This document shows, in pieces, positions 32,244-44,627 of a DNA stretch of 64,000 bases. A model generated the notes under the pieces. The model was given only the letters and a program-made list of their open reading frames with translations, was not told the origin of the DNA and ran no database searches. The DNA is from Prunus persica (taxonomy: Eukaryota > Streptophyta > Magnoliopsida > Rosales > Rosaceae). Made by a program: the position numbers and the translations under genes. The stretch lies in NCBI RefSeq assembly GCF_000346465.2, contig NC_034011.1, positions 26,595,941 to 26,659,940 on the forward strand. The letters are read 5' to 3'. Position 1 is the first letter of the stretch, and each line of letters opens with the position of its first letter.

Positions 32244-35200
32244 ATGGAGGTCAGTCCTCTGCATAATCGATGCATTTGGTCGTCGCCAGTTCGTTCTTCG
32301 TCCTCGCACCGCCCTCTCCTCGTTTCACTTTCAGCTCGGAAGAGCAAGAGCCCGGGGCTTGTACCTTCGTTTAGATCGACTCGCCGAAGAAATTTGTGCT
32401 CGGCTTCGAGCTCCGAGACCTTGATTGGGTCGCGTAAAGAGGACGGCAAGCACAGTCAGGTTGTCAGCAAGAAAGAAGAGGAGGAAGACTTGAAATCTTG
32501 GATGCACAAGAATGGGCTACCTCCTTGCAAAGTCGTGCTCAAAGAAAAGCCTTCGCATAATGAGAAACACAGGCCCATTCATTACGTAGCTGCCAGTGAA
32601 GATCTTCAGGTGAACGAAGTCTGGATTTGCAGTTCTTTAATTCATTGGTTTTAGCATCTTTTGTTCTTTGAGTCTCTTGATGGAACTTAATTGTTTTTTC
32701 TTTGTTTTTCTCAAGGTTGGCGATGTTGCATTTTCCGTGCCGGATTCCTTGGTCGTAACGCTTAAGAGAGTGTTGGGAAACGAAACAATTGGTAATGTAC
32801 ATTGTTTTTATTGTTACTCTTTGTTGACTTTCTCATTATGCTAATATGCTTGGCCAGACCAATACGAACTCGTTCAGCTGCTTAAGATGAATGTTCATGA
32901 ATCATAATACATGGCACATGGGCATGCATTTATGTGTATTTTCTTCTATGCCTCTGTGTGAGAAAGTCGCTTACTTGGCATGTCATACCGTGATTAATTT
33001 CAATGAACATCTAGGACCAATTTTTATTTTCTGCTTAATTCTCTATGCAGCGGAATTATTAACTACAAACAAATTATCGGAATTGGCATGCTTGGCATTG
33101 TATCTGATGTATGAGAAGAAACAAGGAAAGAATTCTTTTTGGTATCCATATATAAGAGAGCTTGATCGTCAGCGAGGGAGGGGTCAGTTAGCAGTGGAAT
33201 CTCCCCTTTTGTGGTCAGAAGCTGAACTGGCTTATCTTACAGGCAGCCCCACAAAGGTAATCCTATGCTTGTTTTCCTTTAACCGTTGTAATATCATTCC
33301 TGCAACGATTGCTGTTCATTCTTTGTCAAGTAAGTTGATGGAATACATAGTAATTCAAAACGTTTTAACCATATATTATTGCGGTGATGAATCAGGCTGA
33401 AGTTCATGAAAGGGGTGAAGGAATTAAAAGGGAATATAATGAACTTGACACTGTCTGGTTTATGGCTGGGTCCCTATTTCAGGTCATACTCGAGTTTATT
33501 TGACCGGCATTAGAACTGTAGCCAATAATATGACTTAAATGTGCTGTTTTTATTTGAATTTTGCAGCAATATCCATATGATAGTCCTACCGAGGCCTTCC
33601 CATTTGAGATATTCAAACAAGCTTTTGTTGCAGTTCAGTCATGCGTAGTACATTTACAGGTAAGTTTTTTCATTCCATTTGGTAGTATGTTTTCTTCTTA
33701 CAATTAACTTGTGCAAGATAAGAAAATATTATAAGTATTTTTGTAAGTGCTCCCTGTCCTCCCTTTTCTCTTTGTGCCATGTCTTTCTAAATCAAAGCAT
33801 CTGGATTCATTACATTTTTCTCCCCACATTTTTCTCCCCTTTTGAACGCAGAAAGTTAGCTTGGCTCAGAGATTTGCTTTGGTTCCTCTTGGGCCCCCAT
33901 TGTTAGCTTACAGAAGCAACTGCAAGGCAATGTTGACAGCTACTGATGGTGCTGTTCAACTAGTGGTTGATCGCCCATATAAGGCAGGGGAATCTATTTG
34001 TGTTTGGTATGTTATTAAAACTTCTCAAAAGTATATAACTACCACAACTATGAGATGATTTTTTGAACATTTTTTTTTATCATGTTACTGCAATGTAGTA
34101 TCTTTAATCATAATTTGGTAAAATTTTGCAGGTGTGGACCACAGCCTAATTCAAAATTGCTTATAAACTATGGTTTTGTTGATGAAGATAATTCTTATGA
34201 CCGTTTGGTGGTTGAGGTAAAATCTGGAAATTTTCTATTACAAGCTTGATGTTTCTGTTCATGTCAAATAAAGTGTTCTATTCTATGTGTTAAGTATGCG
34301 ACATGACCTTTGTGTTCCAGGCATCTTTGAATACAGAGGATCCTCAATATCAAGATAAAAGAATGGTTGCTCAAAGAAATGGAAAATTATCAGTGCAAGC
34401 TTTTCAGGTGTGTACATGAAACTATTTTACTCAAAAAAAATTATTACATGATTGTCCTGCGTTAGTTACTTAATCTCCAATGCTTCAGGTAAATGTGGGA
34501 AAGGAAAAAGAAACGGTCTTTGATATGCTTCCTTATCTGCGACTGGGCTATGTTTCAGATCCTTCAGAGATGCAGTCTGTTATCTCTTCTCAAGGCCCAA
34601 TTTGTCCGGTAAGTTCACTTTTAGGCTAAGAGCAAATGATTTTCATAAAAAAGAATTTAATGGCACTACTCCAAAAGAGAATGAAACCGTAGAATGTTTG
34701 AGAACCTTGATAAGGTTTAACAAACATGCCAAAGGCCATCATCTTCAATTCAGTATTATATCATGTAATTACAGAGGTTCTGTATCTGGTATTTGGTGAT
34801 TGACATATAGTCTATAGACCACGTGGAATTCAAAATTATTCAACTAACCATGTGGAATTTACTTGATTAACTGGTGAATGTCTCTCTTCTTTATTGACAT
34901 TAAAATTTTATGGTAACATGTACTTTATGTTGTAAACTTATAGGTGAGTCCTTGTATGGAACGAGCAGTGTTGGACCAACTTGCTGATTATTTTAGAACA
35001 CGGCTGGCTGGCTATCCAACTACATTGAGTGAAGATGAGTCTTTGGTAATCTTGGCTCTTAGAAATTAGTTGGGATCCAACGTATGGCTAACTGAATTTC
35101 AATTAATATTCTCTCTTCTGTAGTTGGCAGATGCAAATTTGAATCCAAAGAAGCGAGTTGCTACACAGCTTATTAGGTTAGAAAAGAAAATGCTCCATGC

Positions 35201-35291
35201 ATGTCTGAAGGTGGCAGTTGATCTGATAAACCAGTTACCAGATCACACTGTATCTCCATGCCCAGCCCCTTATGCCCCTTCGTTGAAATAA
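32244..35291 (+). CDS. Plastid SET-domain protein, Rubisco LSMT-like
   Basis: Eleven exons: 32244-32609, 32716-32791, 33051-33256, 33396-33482, 33567-33659, 33852-34006, 34132-34216, 34321-34407, 34489-34608, 34944-35045 and 35124-35291, giving 514 aa. The Ser/Arg-rich N-terminus fits a chloroplast transit peptide. The split SET domain runs from about residue 90 to 345, with NYGF at 340-343, and the C-terminal part resembles the Rubisco LSMT substrate-binding domain (ASLNTEDPQYQDKRMVAQRN). Where lysine methyltransferases of this class usually have an NHS motif, this protein reads LLAYRSNCKAML (about 293-304). It matches At3g07670-type proteins as I remember them. The substrate is unknown. Confidence 0.93.
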
Positions 35292-36698
35292 AAAGGTATC
35301 CTCTTGTAAGTTCCTTTCATGTGCGTGTTGCTTATTTGTTATTTGCATTCATACTTGATTGGGATGAACCGCTTGCAGAACTTCTCTGCAATAGTTGGGG
35401 TTTCTTAGTTCAAATTGGAGAACATAATGCAGGTAAGTTGATTGAAATTTCATGAATCTGTTAGGATATGGCAAAGCAAGAGAAGAGGGTGTTGGAATGA
35501 ATGTTACAAAATTACGGGAAATCTAATAAATTCAAGTATTGGATTTAGTGGTTATAATACAATATGGAATGAAGTCAGAGGAGAATTTTGTAAACCTACG
35601 AAACTACATCTTTTGTTTGAACTGTGCTCTTGTTTTTCTTTTGCTTGCATGAACTGTAAACTTGGGTTTATACCGGACACATGTTGCCAAAATGTGTCCT
35701 TCCAAGAAAACGTGTTGCCGAAAGCTAATTTCATGATAGTTAGCTAGAAACATCGAAACTAAATATTTTGCCTTGATTTTTTCATGGATGGTTTTACATA
35801 TGTAAACACTAACCTGGTTCATAGTTTAAAAATTTGTTTAAGGAAGCTCATAGTTGATCATTCAGAATGGAAAAGGTTTCGTAGTTGATCAGACGCAGAC
35901 CACTTCAGTTTTACAGATCAGTATGTAACAAATCCATATGATTTACGGAAAAAATATTTATTTTTGCAGGTAGATCCAAGAAAGAAGTGGGCTATGCATA
36001 AGGCAAGCAAGGAATCTAGCAGGCATCAAAGAGGAGATAATGGGGCATTTGTACTCAGCGTAAACTGTGAATTTCTTTCCACTTGTTTGTCAGCATACGA
36101 TATGAATCCCTCAACACTTTCCAACATATATTCCCCCCGATTCATGTCTTGCTTTCTTCAGATGATGTGACTATTTCATGGGACAGAGAACTGCTTTCAA
36201 CGGGAAAAGACCCCAAAAAAAAAAAAAAAAGAGAGAGAGAGAGAGAAGAAAGAATTGGTATCAAGGATGATGCCTCTGATAATTTTGGTAGCTGATGTAA
36301 TCTGGGTCATTCTCTGTAAATGATGTAAAGATTGAACCGACCAGACTTTATCCAATTGTGTTCCTCTTGTACATTACTGGCTTCGTAATCTCTCGTAAAA
36401 ATTATTGTATCTTGATCAATTGTTTAGAGGTTATTTCATCTGACCTTGCTATATTACAATGTTGATTTCGTTTCACACTCCTCCAATCCTAACCCTCATT
36501 TAGTAATCGGATCCCGCACCACAATGTTTTCATTCCTGCGTTAGTAAACAAATGAGCATTCCCATTTTTGTTTAGTAAGCACGCCCTAAGATTGGGCCTG
36601 TCCCGGCCCATGCAGACTGCCAAGCCACCTTCATTTGTTTTTTTGGGTCTGAGCAAAGCCACCTTCATTTTCCTCAATTAAAACCAAAGGAGCGCGTA
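35292..36698. other. 3' region of the SET gene and intergenic DNA
   Basis: The 3' UTR may be spliced: GT and AG sites exist (for example an acceptor just before 35971), but they follow the stop codon. A poly-A tract and GA run lie at about 36216-36246. No further gene recognised. Confidence 0.45.
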
Positions 36699-36779
36699 TT
36701 GCATTTTAGTGCGCTGAACAGTATTCTCTGCTCTGCTCATCAAGATCCGAACCGACCTTCACTACAACGCCGCTCTTTG

Positions 36780-37290
36780 CTCATCTCAATGACTAAATCC
36801 TCTCCGCCACCTACGCCTAGCGTTTCTCGGAGTTCATCACCGGTGTCAAGAAAGAAATCAACAGTTGCGTGGAGTCGCCGATCGATGATCTACGAATCTC
36901 AATCACCGAGACGAGCTCGTCTCGCTTTGTGAAACTCGTTAGGGTTTCCAATTGTTGGTACCGTATCGGCCAGAAGATGATCGACGGATCTGACGCAGTT
37001 TCAAAGATGGCGTTCGAGTCGAATGGGCCAGAAGTTTTAGGAGTCCGATTGCAAGAGGATAAGGAGACTAGGAATTCGATTCTCTCCGTCTTCAGGAAGA
37101 TGCGGAACTCGTTAATGGCGAGGTCATTTGGTTATTGCAGTGGAGAAATTCTGTAGGCCGTGGCCTCGAGTTCGCCTGAGGCATCCAAGTTGTTTGGTGG
37201 TTTCAGTGGGACGGTTGCGGATAGCAATGGGAAGAGGTTCGCGCGGGAGCTTCATTTGTGGTTTTGCAATTGGTGCAGTTGTCGATCTTC
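36780..37290 (+). other. Coding-like stretch of unknown identity, probably broken
   Basis: From about 36826 a frame without stops reads FSEFITGVKKEINSCVESPI, then DDLRISITETSSSRFVKL and further to a stop near 37154. An in-frame TAG precedes it, and the earlier part (from 36790) is open in a different frame. Composition is gene-like (mixed charged residues) and differs from the flanks. I do not recognise a family. A decayed gene or an exon of an unusual gene are both possible. Confidence 0.25.
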
Positions 37291-37320
37291 ATAATGCAGG
37301 TATTCTTCATCTTATTTTGT

Positions 37321-37885
37321 TGACTTGGGAAAACATATCAGTTTTCGTCTCCGTCCGTTGAAAACATATTGAAATTATGGAAAATTAGGGTTGAGTATTC
37401 AATTTCCGTTCATTGGTTATGTCAAATTACCGTCAGGGACGTTACATTACTGAATCTACTGTTGTTCGTTGGTTATGTCAAATCACATAAGCTTTAAGAA
37501 ACATAACATAACCTGCTTGAAAATGTATCTGTGCTTCATTGTCAAAAAAGGAATGTTGATATTCAGAGTTAGGTTTTCTGGTGCATTATTGTTGATTTGG
37601 GAAAACATATCAGTTTTCATCTCTGTCCGTTGAAAACATAATGAAATTATGGAAAAATTAGGGGTGAGGCCTGCTAGTAGTCAATTTCCGTTCATTAGTT
37701 ATGTCAAATTACCGTCGGGAGCATTACATTACTGAATCTACTACTGTTGTTGGTTGGTTATGTCAAATCACATAAGCAGCTTTACCTTTTTGTTTTAAAA
37801 AGCATAACATAACCTGTTTGAAAATGTATCCAGAGTTATGTCAAAAAAGGGAATGTTGATATTCAGAATTAGGTTTTCTGGTGCA
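37321..37885. repeat. Tandem duplication with 272-bp period
   Basis: GGGAAAACATATCAGTTTTC occurs at 37327 and again at 37599. Matching continues through TATGTCAAATTACCGTC, CATAACATAACCTG and AGGTTTTCTGGTGCATTATT in both copies. The copies differ by scattered substitutions and short indels. Confidence 0.9.
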
Positions 37886-38204
37886 TTATTGTTGTCTTTC
37901 CTCAAGTAAAGCTCCAGTTTGCAACTTTGTTTCACAACTTTGTCTCCTCAGCCGTAAATGCATTCATTCTTCGTTCCCTTTGCCTGCCTGTCTGTTTTTG
38001 CAATGCATCTTGTTTTTCGGTGTAATCTGTTAGTAAAGAATGAGTGTTATACTTTTTCTTTTTCATGGTGAAGACGGAGGACGATGACGAAGAAGGTGAG
38101 AGACTGAAGACTCCAAAATTCATATGATGATGATGATGAGGAAAAAAAAGAAAGCAAAAGAGGAAATTTTGGAGATGGGACGGAATAGAGGAAATATTGA
38201 GAAT

Positions 38205-39180
38205 GTAGGCCCAAAATATTGCGCCCTGGTCCTACCCACGGCTCAATAAGTTGGACACAGCCCAGAAATCGGCCCAATAATCGGAAAATAGGTATAAAGT
38301 CAGCCCAAATAATGTACATACGTCGGCCCAATTAAATAAATGTCAGCCCTATAAAGTGAAAACAGGCCCAATGATAAGAAACAGGCCCAAAGATGGCCCA
38401 GTAATGTGAAAACAGGCCCAAAGATGGCCCAGTAATGTGAAAACAGGCCCAATAACATCCTAGCAGGCCCAAAGGCGGCCCAGTAACGGGAAAGCAGGCC
38501 CAAATTAGCCCCAATAATGTGAAAACAGGCCCAATAACATTAAACCAGGCCCAAAAGCGGCCCAATGAATTGAAAACAGATCCAAAAGCGGCCCAATAAC
38601 GTGAGATAGGCCCAAAGCCATCCCAATAACTGGAAAACAGGCCCAAAGCCGCCCCAATAACGTGAAAACAGGCCCAATAACATGAAACCAGGCCCAAAAG
38701 CGGCCCAATAAAGTGAAAACAGATCCAAAAGAGGCCCAATAACGTGAGATAGGCCCAAAGCCATTCCAATAACTTGAAACAGGCCCAAAGCTAGCCCAAT
38801 AACGTGAAAACAGGCCCAACTTTGCCCCGGTAACGTGAAAACAGGCCTAATGATGGCCCAAAGGAGGCCCAATAAAGTAAAAAAGGCCCAAAGAAGGCCC
38901 AATAACATGAAACCTAGCCCAAAGGCGGCCCAATAACGTGAAAATAGGCCCAAATTCGGCCCAATAACGTGCAACGGCCCAAAGGGCGGCCCAAAAACGT
39001 AAAAAAGGCCTAAAATTGGCCCAATAACGTAAAAAGGCCCAAATTCAGCCCAATGACGTTCAAGTATGCCCAAAGTCGGCCCAATAACTTTCAAACAGGC
39101 CCAAATGTTGCCCACGGCGAGAAAAGCGGCCCAATGCTTGCCCAATAAATTAAAAATGGCCCAAATTTGGAAGTGATTTA
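38205..39180. repeat. GGCCCA-rich degenerate tandem array
   Basis: About forty exact GGCCCA motifs in under 1 kb, mostly within units such as CGGCCCAATAACGTGAAAAC or AGGCCCAAAG, spaced about 15 or 30 bp apart. GGCCCA is the reverse complement of the site II/TCP core TGGGCC, and many units also contain ACGT. Long open frames on the minus strand (GLFSRYWAAFGP-like) are a by-product of the period and are not treated as genes. Weaker related sequence continues to about 39420. Confidence 0.9.
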
Positions 39181-39883
39181 AAAAAGGGCCAGGATTCGGT
39201 CCAATAACGTAAAATGGGGCCAGAAGTAGGACCAGAATGGGCCTATTAAAGCTAATTTGGGGCGGAAATTAGCATGTTTTGGCCGTGGAAAAAATTATTA
39301 AAGGCATGTGTAAATAGTGGGCCCAGCATATGGCCCACAATTATTGGTACGAATTGAGCCTAAGGAAGCCCAGAGTTGATGGGCCAAAACGCTGTAGTAT
39401 ACATTCCTCTGACCCGCATTACTAGGCTCAGTGGTGTTGAAAAGGTAAAGCCCAAAGACGAAGAAATTTATGGGCCTGTCGAACCAGATAGTTTGACATT
39501 AGAAATGTTCCTGGTGTAAAGCCTCGAATGTCGATCCATAGGCCGACCAAGCCTATATCCTTGTTAATTTTCTTACCACTGCACATGCATAGTTTCAGCT
39601 CTCTCTAATGCCTCCTTTCTGGACATGCTATTTAAATAACCGTTGTAGGAAACAATAAAAAAATAAAGCAAAACAAAAGCTAATACAAAACATGACCAAA
39701 ACTAATTCTATAACTAGACAGTACCTAGAGATATCTTCTTCTCAATTGGGAGAAAATCACTGAAATTTTTTCATCTCTTTGCACAATAAGGAGCCGAAAA
39801 GACATAAAATGGTCCAGCATCTTTGCCATCACAATTCTCAAGTTCACGTAGATAGGTCGATATACAGCGTGATCCTGCTTAAT
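39181..39883. other. Flank of the GGCCCA array and 3' region of CSN3
   Basis: The first 240 bp are decayed array sequence. The rest shows no gene and probably holds the 3' UTR of CSN3. Confidence 0.5.
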
Positions 39884-42800
39884 TCATATGTTAAATTTCT
39901 GAGGAACAGTGTCGAAATCATCGAAGTCAAATCTCTGTCGTTCTCTTCCAACCTGAACATTAATGCAGGTGATTGTTTGATTATCATGATCAATAGCTTT
40001 ACAACCAGTTCCGCTACAATGTGGAAACAACACTCACCTTTCCTAAGAACAAAGCATCAGACGAGATGTTTTCATCCATAGCAGTCAGCTTCCTTGACAG
40101 TGCCATTATCCTGGATGAAAAGGAAATAAATAAATTCAAAATCGAAAGAAGAAAAGGAAAAAAAAACGTCACTAACTGTAGTTGACATGTGGAGGTAATA
40201 TTTCACTGGAAAAATATTCCTTTCATCTATTTAAATGATATCGCATCATGAAGAATTAGAGTGCTATGTTAGCATTAATAAACTACAAGTATTCACGATT
40301 CTCTCTCTCTCTCTCTCTCCACCCGCCACTGCCCCCCACCCAAAGAAAAGGGCAATAATCCAACATATAAATTGATAACCAAACAATTTACCTCTGTATT
40401 GATGAGTCAATATGTTCAATCATCTGACAGGTTTTATACTGTTCAGGATCCTCAAGAAATCTAACCATTCCATCTTTCTGGTTAATTGTGGCAAATATCT
40501 CACCATCTTGGATCTGTACATCGAGAAAGAAAAAAAGTTAGGGTACAATACTAATATTTGTAATACCAAAACTCTACTGCTAGTACTTTGCATTTACCAT
40601 TTGTAGCACATGCATTTCTGCCTCCTTGGCGCTGTTTAGTTGAACACTGTTGGCGATATCTTGGAGGGAGAGAGTCAAGTATGTCTGAGTCAATCTCTGA
40701 ATGTTTCGCTTATACATGGAAGATATAACCTGCTTCACCAGTCCAAGATTGTTGTCCTGAGGGAAAACACAATCAAAAGCCTTGTTAAGAAGGTTAAAGA
40801 TTCCATGAAAGAGAGAATCATATTGCATCCAATTTGTCAATAAAACCAACAGGATGAAACTATTATAAAGAACTCACGTTTTCAAACTTTTCCTTGTACT
40901 TCTGCACACATGTCTCCAATTCTTCAATTTTTCCAGTGCTATAGCTATTTGCCAATTCAATGTAGGGCTGCACAATAGAGGATTAAAAACCAAATGAAGT
41001 CAGTGGAGCTGGTAAATTACAGCTCAAGTGCTAGCCTAACATTATCCGAACTTAAATATGTAGATATCACAAAGGCCAAGAAACTTATAAAAGAAAATAG
41101 ATCTATAGTGAAGCGCAATGCTCAACTTTAGCTTAACCTGACAAAAGTTCTTCAGATTCCTCTGAGCTACTGATGAGGTGTATTTAGGGAGACTGGTAGA
41201 GAACTGTCACCATGAATAACGCAATCATCAGATTATCCTCAAACTTATTAACAGCATATACAGATGAACGTGTCAAGTTAAAACCAGGCAAATTGAATCT
41301 TTCGAACCATAGTATCCCTGTTGTGTGAATTGACTTACAAAATCAAATTAAACTTCAAGTAGAGGGATCCATGCGAAGAAAAGCCATACCTGCCCATGGT
41401 GAATGAGTGAAGCCAATATGTACTTTTTGTATGCTTCAACAGCTATTGCATTAATAACAGTCATTGGAGCTGTTACAACCTGGAAAATATGTTTCGCGAT
41501 TAGGATGGACAAGTATATAAAATTCAAAATACAGTAGATAATTTAGAAAGTATAAGGAGGTAAACATAGAATATAGATGACAGACATTGTGTAGAAGCTC
41601 CAATGCTTTCTGAAAACGCTTTTGTCCGATGCATATCATCCCCCTACAGTGATGTGAAAGGTGAAATATTGTAAGAAAACTTCCTTAGCAACACCAAATC
41701 CTCAAAGCTAGAAGCATTAACAAGCCTTCTAAAGACTAATGACATTCCACATCAATCATCAAACTGATGAATCTTCAACTTATTAAAGTGGATTCTGTCA
41801 CCTAGCACACAATGGATCAGTTCCAGTCTTCTTTTCAAAATGAAATATAAGTGTTTTACATTTAATCAGTAACTATATTCCATATAAATAATCAAGTAAA
41901 ATGTAAGGCTAGAAATGTAAATAACCACAACAAATGAAACAGAATAACACTCTTAAAACAAGAATGTGTTATCTTACTTGACTTATTTAATCAATTAAAA
42001 GTAATTAATTATATTTAAATTTCTAATGGTCCAAAGAACCAAAAGAGAAATATCACATTTCAATACTCTTAAAATGGATATTTATAATTCACTCTCTTAC
42101 TAAAATTCTATTACCAAATAAACTACAACCCTGAAAATCATGGTTAATGGTAATAAAAATTTCATTCTCAAAACATAGGATTATGAAATCCTATCAGTTG
42201 GCTCTAACAATATGACAGAATGCCTACTCTAAAACAAGAATTCCAGGAGCGTTTCCTAGATGCAAGAGCATATAAAACATAGAAGAAGTAAGAAATGTCA
42301 GATGAAGAAAGGAACACTACCAAACATAATTTTCTCAATATTTAAAAACCAGTTAACTTAAATGAAAGAAAATGTGTCAAACTGAAATAGATAATACTCT
42401 GTAGAAAGAGCCACCCACCCGTAATAGCAATAGAGAAAAAGATCCCTTGGCTGATCAACCTCAAAAATGTCATCACCTAAAATGGACAATCCAGCTTTAT
42501 AGCATTTTGACAACAAACAAAGAAGAAGAAACTCTGGATGCAAGGAAGTCAAATGTTCTGAGGAGGTCTGAATTTTCCGAATTGCTGTCAACATTGGTGC
42601 GACTCCCCGCAGTGGTTCTTCAAGAACCGTAACTTGATCTTTGAACCTCTTACAAACAGATAGGACTACAAACAGAACAAATCAACAAGAGTAGGAATCG
42701 GAGGTGCAATCTAACAACATTTACACAAGTCCAATATAAAAGAGTAAAGAATAATACATTTATCAGGTGCCAAACGAATCTGCTCCGTATCACAGGAATT

Positions 42801-43453
42801 AATAAATGTGGCAATAGGCAAAACCAACGCACTTCCTTGCTCCTTTGAAATCGAACCAGAAGAGCATGCCTCTCTGACAACACATATACCCATTAAAGAG
42901 AGTCAATTTCCACCGATTTCCAAATGCTCGTGAATACTAACTTGGCAGAATCTTATACAAAAGAACCGCACACTACAAATGCTTTTGACAATCAAATTTC
43001 TAAACTCAAATGCAATTTCATCCAATGCCAGAATTCTTAGTGCAGATTATGTAGAATTAGATTAAGGATTTTCCAGAATTCTTTTAAACGCAACGCAGAT
43101 ATAACTTCAATCTATGTGGATTAGAGCTCGCACTCTCACCCGATAATCAAACCCTAAGACATTGTGTACAAAGCCGTCCAACTAAACCCTAGGAAACCGA
43201 TCATTGAAAAAGAAAAATACATGAATGAAATTAGACAAAAAAGGTAATGTTAGAGTGAAGAAGACGCTCACAGGATGTAGAGGTATCCGAGAGAGTGCTT
43301 GGAGGGGTCAAGCTGGTCCAGAACAGGAAGTAATCGAGTCGACTCGGCGTAGAGCGAGTCCGGCGCCTGCTTCAGAACAACATGAAGGTGCGAGATGTCC
43401 CCAGCGCTCGATAGCCCTTGGATATTCGCCACCAGAGCTTGTAAAGCGTCCAT
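39884..43453 (-). CDS. CSN3: COP9 signalosome subunit 3
   Basis: Eleven exons: 43453-43272, 42873-42758, 42665-42419, 41643-41586, 41479-41390, 41203-41138, 40967-40878, 40756-40598, 40513-40392, 40110-40038 and 39952-39884, giving 423 aa, the family's usual length. CSN3 is a structural PCI subunit of the complex that removes NEDD8 from cullin-RING ligases. Recognised blocks are [15 protein letters not shown] near residue 50, [30 protein letters not shown], the PCI region ([32 protein letters not shown]), [17 protein letters not shown] and the tail [13 protein letters not shown]. The gene is head-to-head with PLP3, with 292 bp between the start codons. Confidence 0.96.
40301..40318. repeat. 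(CT)n microsatellite in a CSN3 intron
   Basis: About nine CT units in the intron between the exons at 40392 and 40110. Confidence 0.85.
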
Positions 43454-43745
43454 GGTTTTAGGTCGAGCTTTCGATTTCTACGTACCAGGAGCAGAGGAGA
43501 GAAAAAGCTTCGAGAGCTCGTTCTGGCTTTGGTTTAAAAACGCAAAGAATGGACGGGGATCGACTCGTCGCTTTCGCTGAGCTGAATGTCCGGTTCGATT
43601 AATAAAACTCGGTTATTAGGATAATAATAAAAAGGGTAAAAAGTCATTTTTGGGATACGTAGTTCACCTATTTTACAACTTTAGTCACCGTAGTTTTAAT
43701 CCTGTGAACGTCAAGGAAAATTCCAGAGAGAGAGAGAGAGAGAGA
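43454..43745. promoter_or_regulatory. Bidirectional intergenic region between CSN3 and PLP3
   Basis: 292 bp separate the two start codons. A (GA)n tract of about ten units ends directly at the PLP3 ATG and lies in its leader. No TATA box is obvious for either gene. Shared regulation is an inference from the arrangement. Confidence 0.55.
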
Positions 43746-44627
43746 ATGGCGGACTATCACTTTGTGTACAAGGACGTGGAAGGAGCATCGACGCAGTGGG
43801 ATGACATACAGAGAAAGCTAGGGAACCTACCAGCGAAACCACCAGCGTTCAAGCCAGCACCTTTCACTCCGGCCAATGATCAAGCCTCTCTTCCTAAAGA
43901 CAAGTCCTGGATCGATGAAAAGACCGAGCAGGACCTCGAGGACCTCGAAGACAATCCCGATCTCGACGACGATCGCTTCCTCGAAGAATATAGGAAGAAG
44001 AGGCTGGCTGAGTTGAGAGAAACAGCTAAGGTAGCGAGGTTTGGATCGGTTGTGCCGATTTCGGGATCAGATTTCGTGCGAGAGGTTTCGCAAGCTCCGG
44101 CTGATGTTTGGGTGGTTGTGATTCTGTACAAAGAAGGAATTGCGGAATGTGGGGTGCTGATGCAATGCTTGGAAGATTTGGCTGCGAAATACCCAGCTAC
44201 CAAATTTGTGAAGATAATATCCACCGACTGCATCCCAAATTACCCAGATCGTAACGTTCCCACTGTTTTGGTGTACAACAGTGGTGCTGTCAAAGCAAAT
44301 CACGTTGGCTTGCGAAGCTTTGGCCGGAGATGCACACCTGAAGGTATTTTCACTTTGACCTTCAGTTGGGTCTTTTTTAGCACATTGAATGTGGAGAAGT
44401 GGAGCATAAACTTCAACACCAATGTTCACAAACTGTTTTTAATGAATTTTTACTGAATATTATCAGGTGTGGCATTAGTTCTCTGCCAATCAGATCCTGT
44501 GCTCACCGATGGGCAGAGTGGAAATGGCCGGTCAAGGAAAGCTGTGATCGACGGGGTTCGCAAGAGGTTTATAGAGAAAGTTGTGACAGAGCATGAAAAT
44601 GATGACGATGGATCTTCAAGCGATTAG
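43746..44627 (+). CDS. PLP3: Phosducin-like protein 3 (thioredoxin-fold co-chaperone)
   Basis: Two exons, 43746-44343 and 44467-44627, giving 252 aa. The N-terminal signature MADYHFVYKDVEGASTQWDD is that of plant PLP3. A helical acidic stretch (EDLEDLEDNPDLDDDRFLEE) and then the thioredoxin-like domain follow (about 95-215: GSDFVREVSQ, WVVVILYKEG, YPATKFVKIISTDCIPNYPD, VPTVLVY). The domain lacks a CxxC redox pair, as is usual for phosducin-like proteins. The acidic tail ends DDDGSSSD. PLP3 proteins are known to assist chaperonin-dependent folding of tubulin in the cytosol. A polyadenylation-like AATAAA lies at 44670. Confidence 0.95.

Noticed and set aside
35971..36170. Possible alternative last exon of the SET gene (VDPRKKWAMHKASKESSRHQ)
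   Set aside because: It follows the stop codon at 35289-35291, which gives a C-terminus ending as I remember for the family; it is more likely in the 3' UTR or intergenic.
38300..39145. Overlapping long open frames on the minus strand (up to about 200 codons, GLFSRYWAAFGP-like)
   Set aside because: They arise from a tandem repeat whose unit lacks stops on that strand; several frames are open at once and no start context, splice signal or known domain is present.
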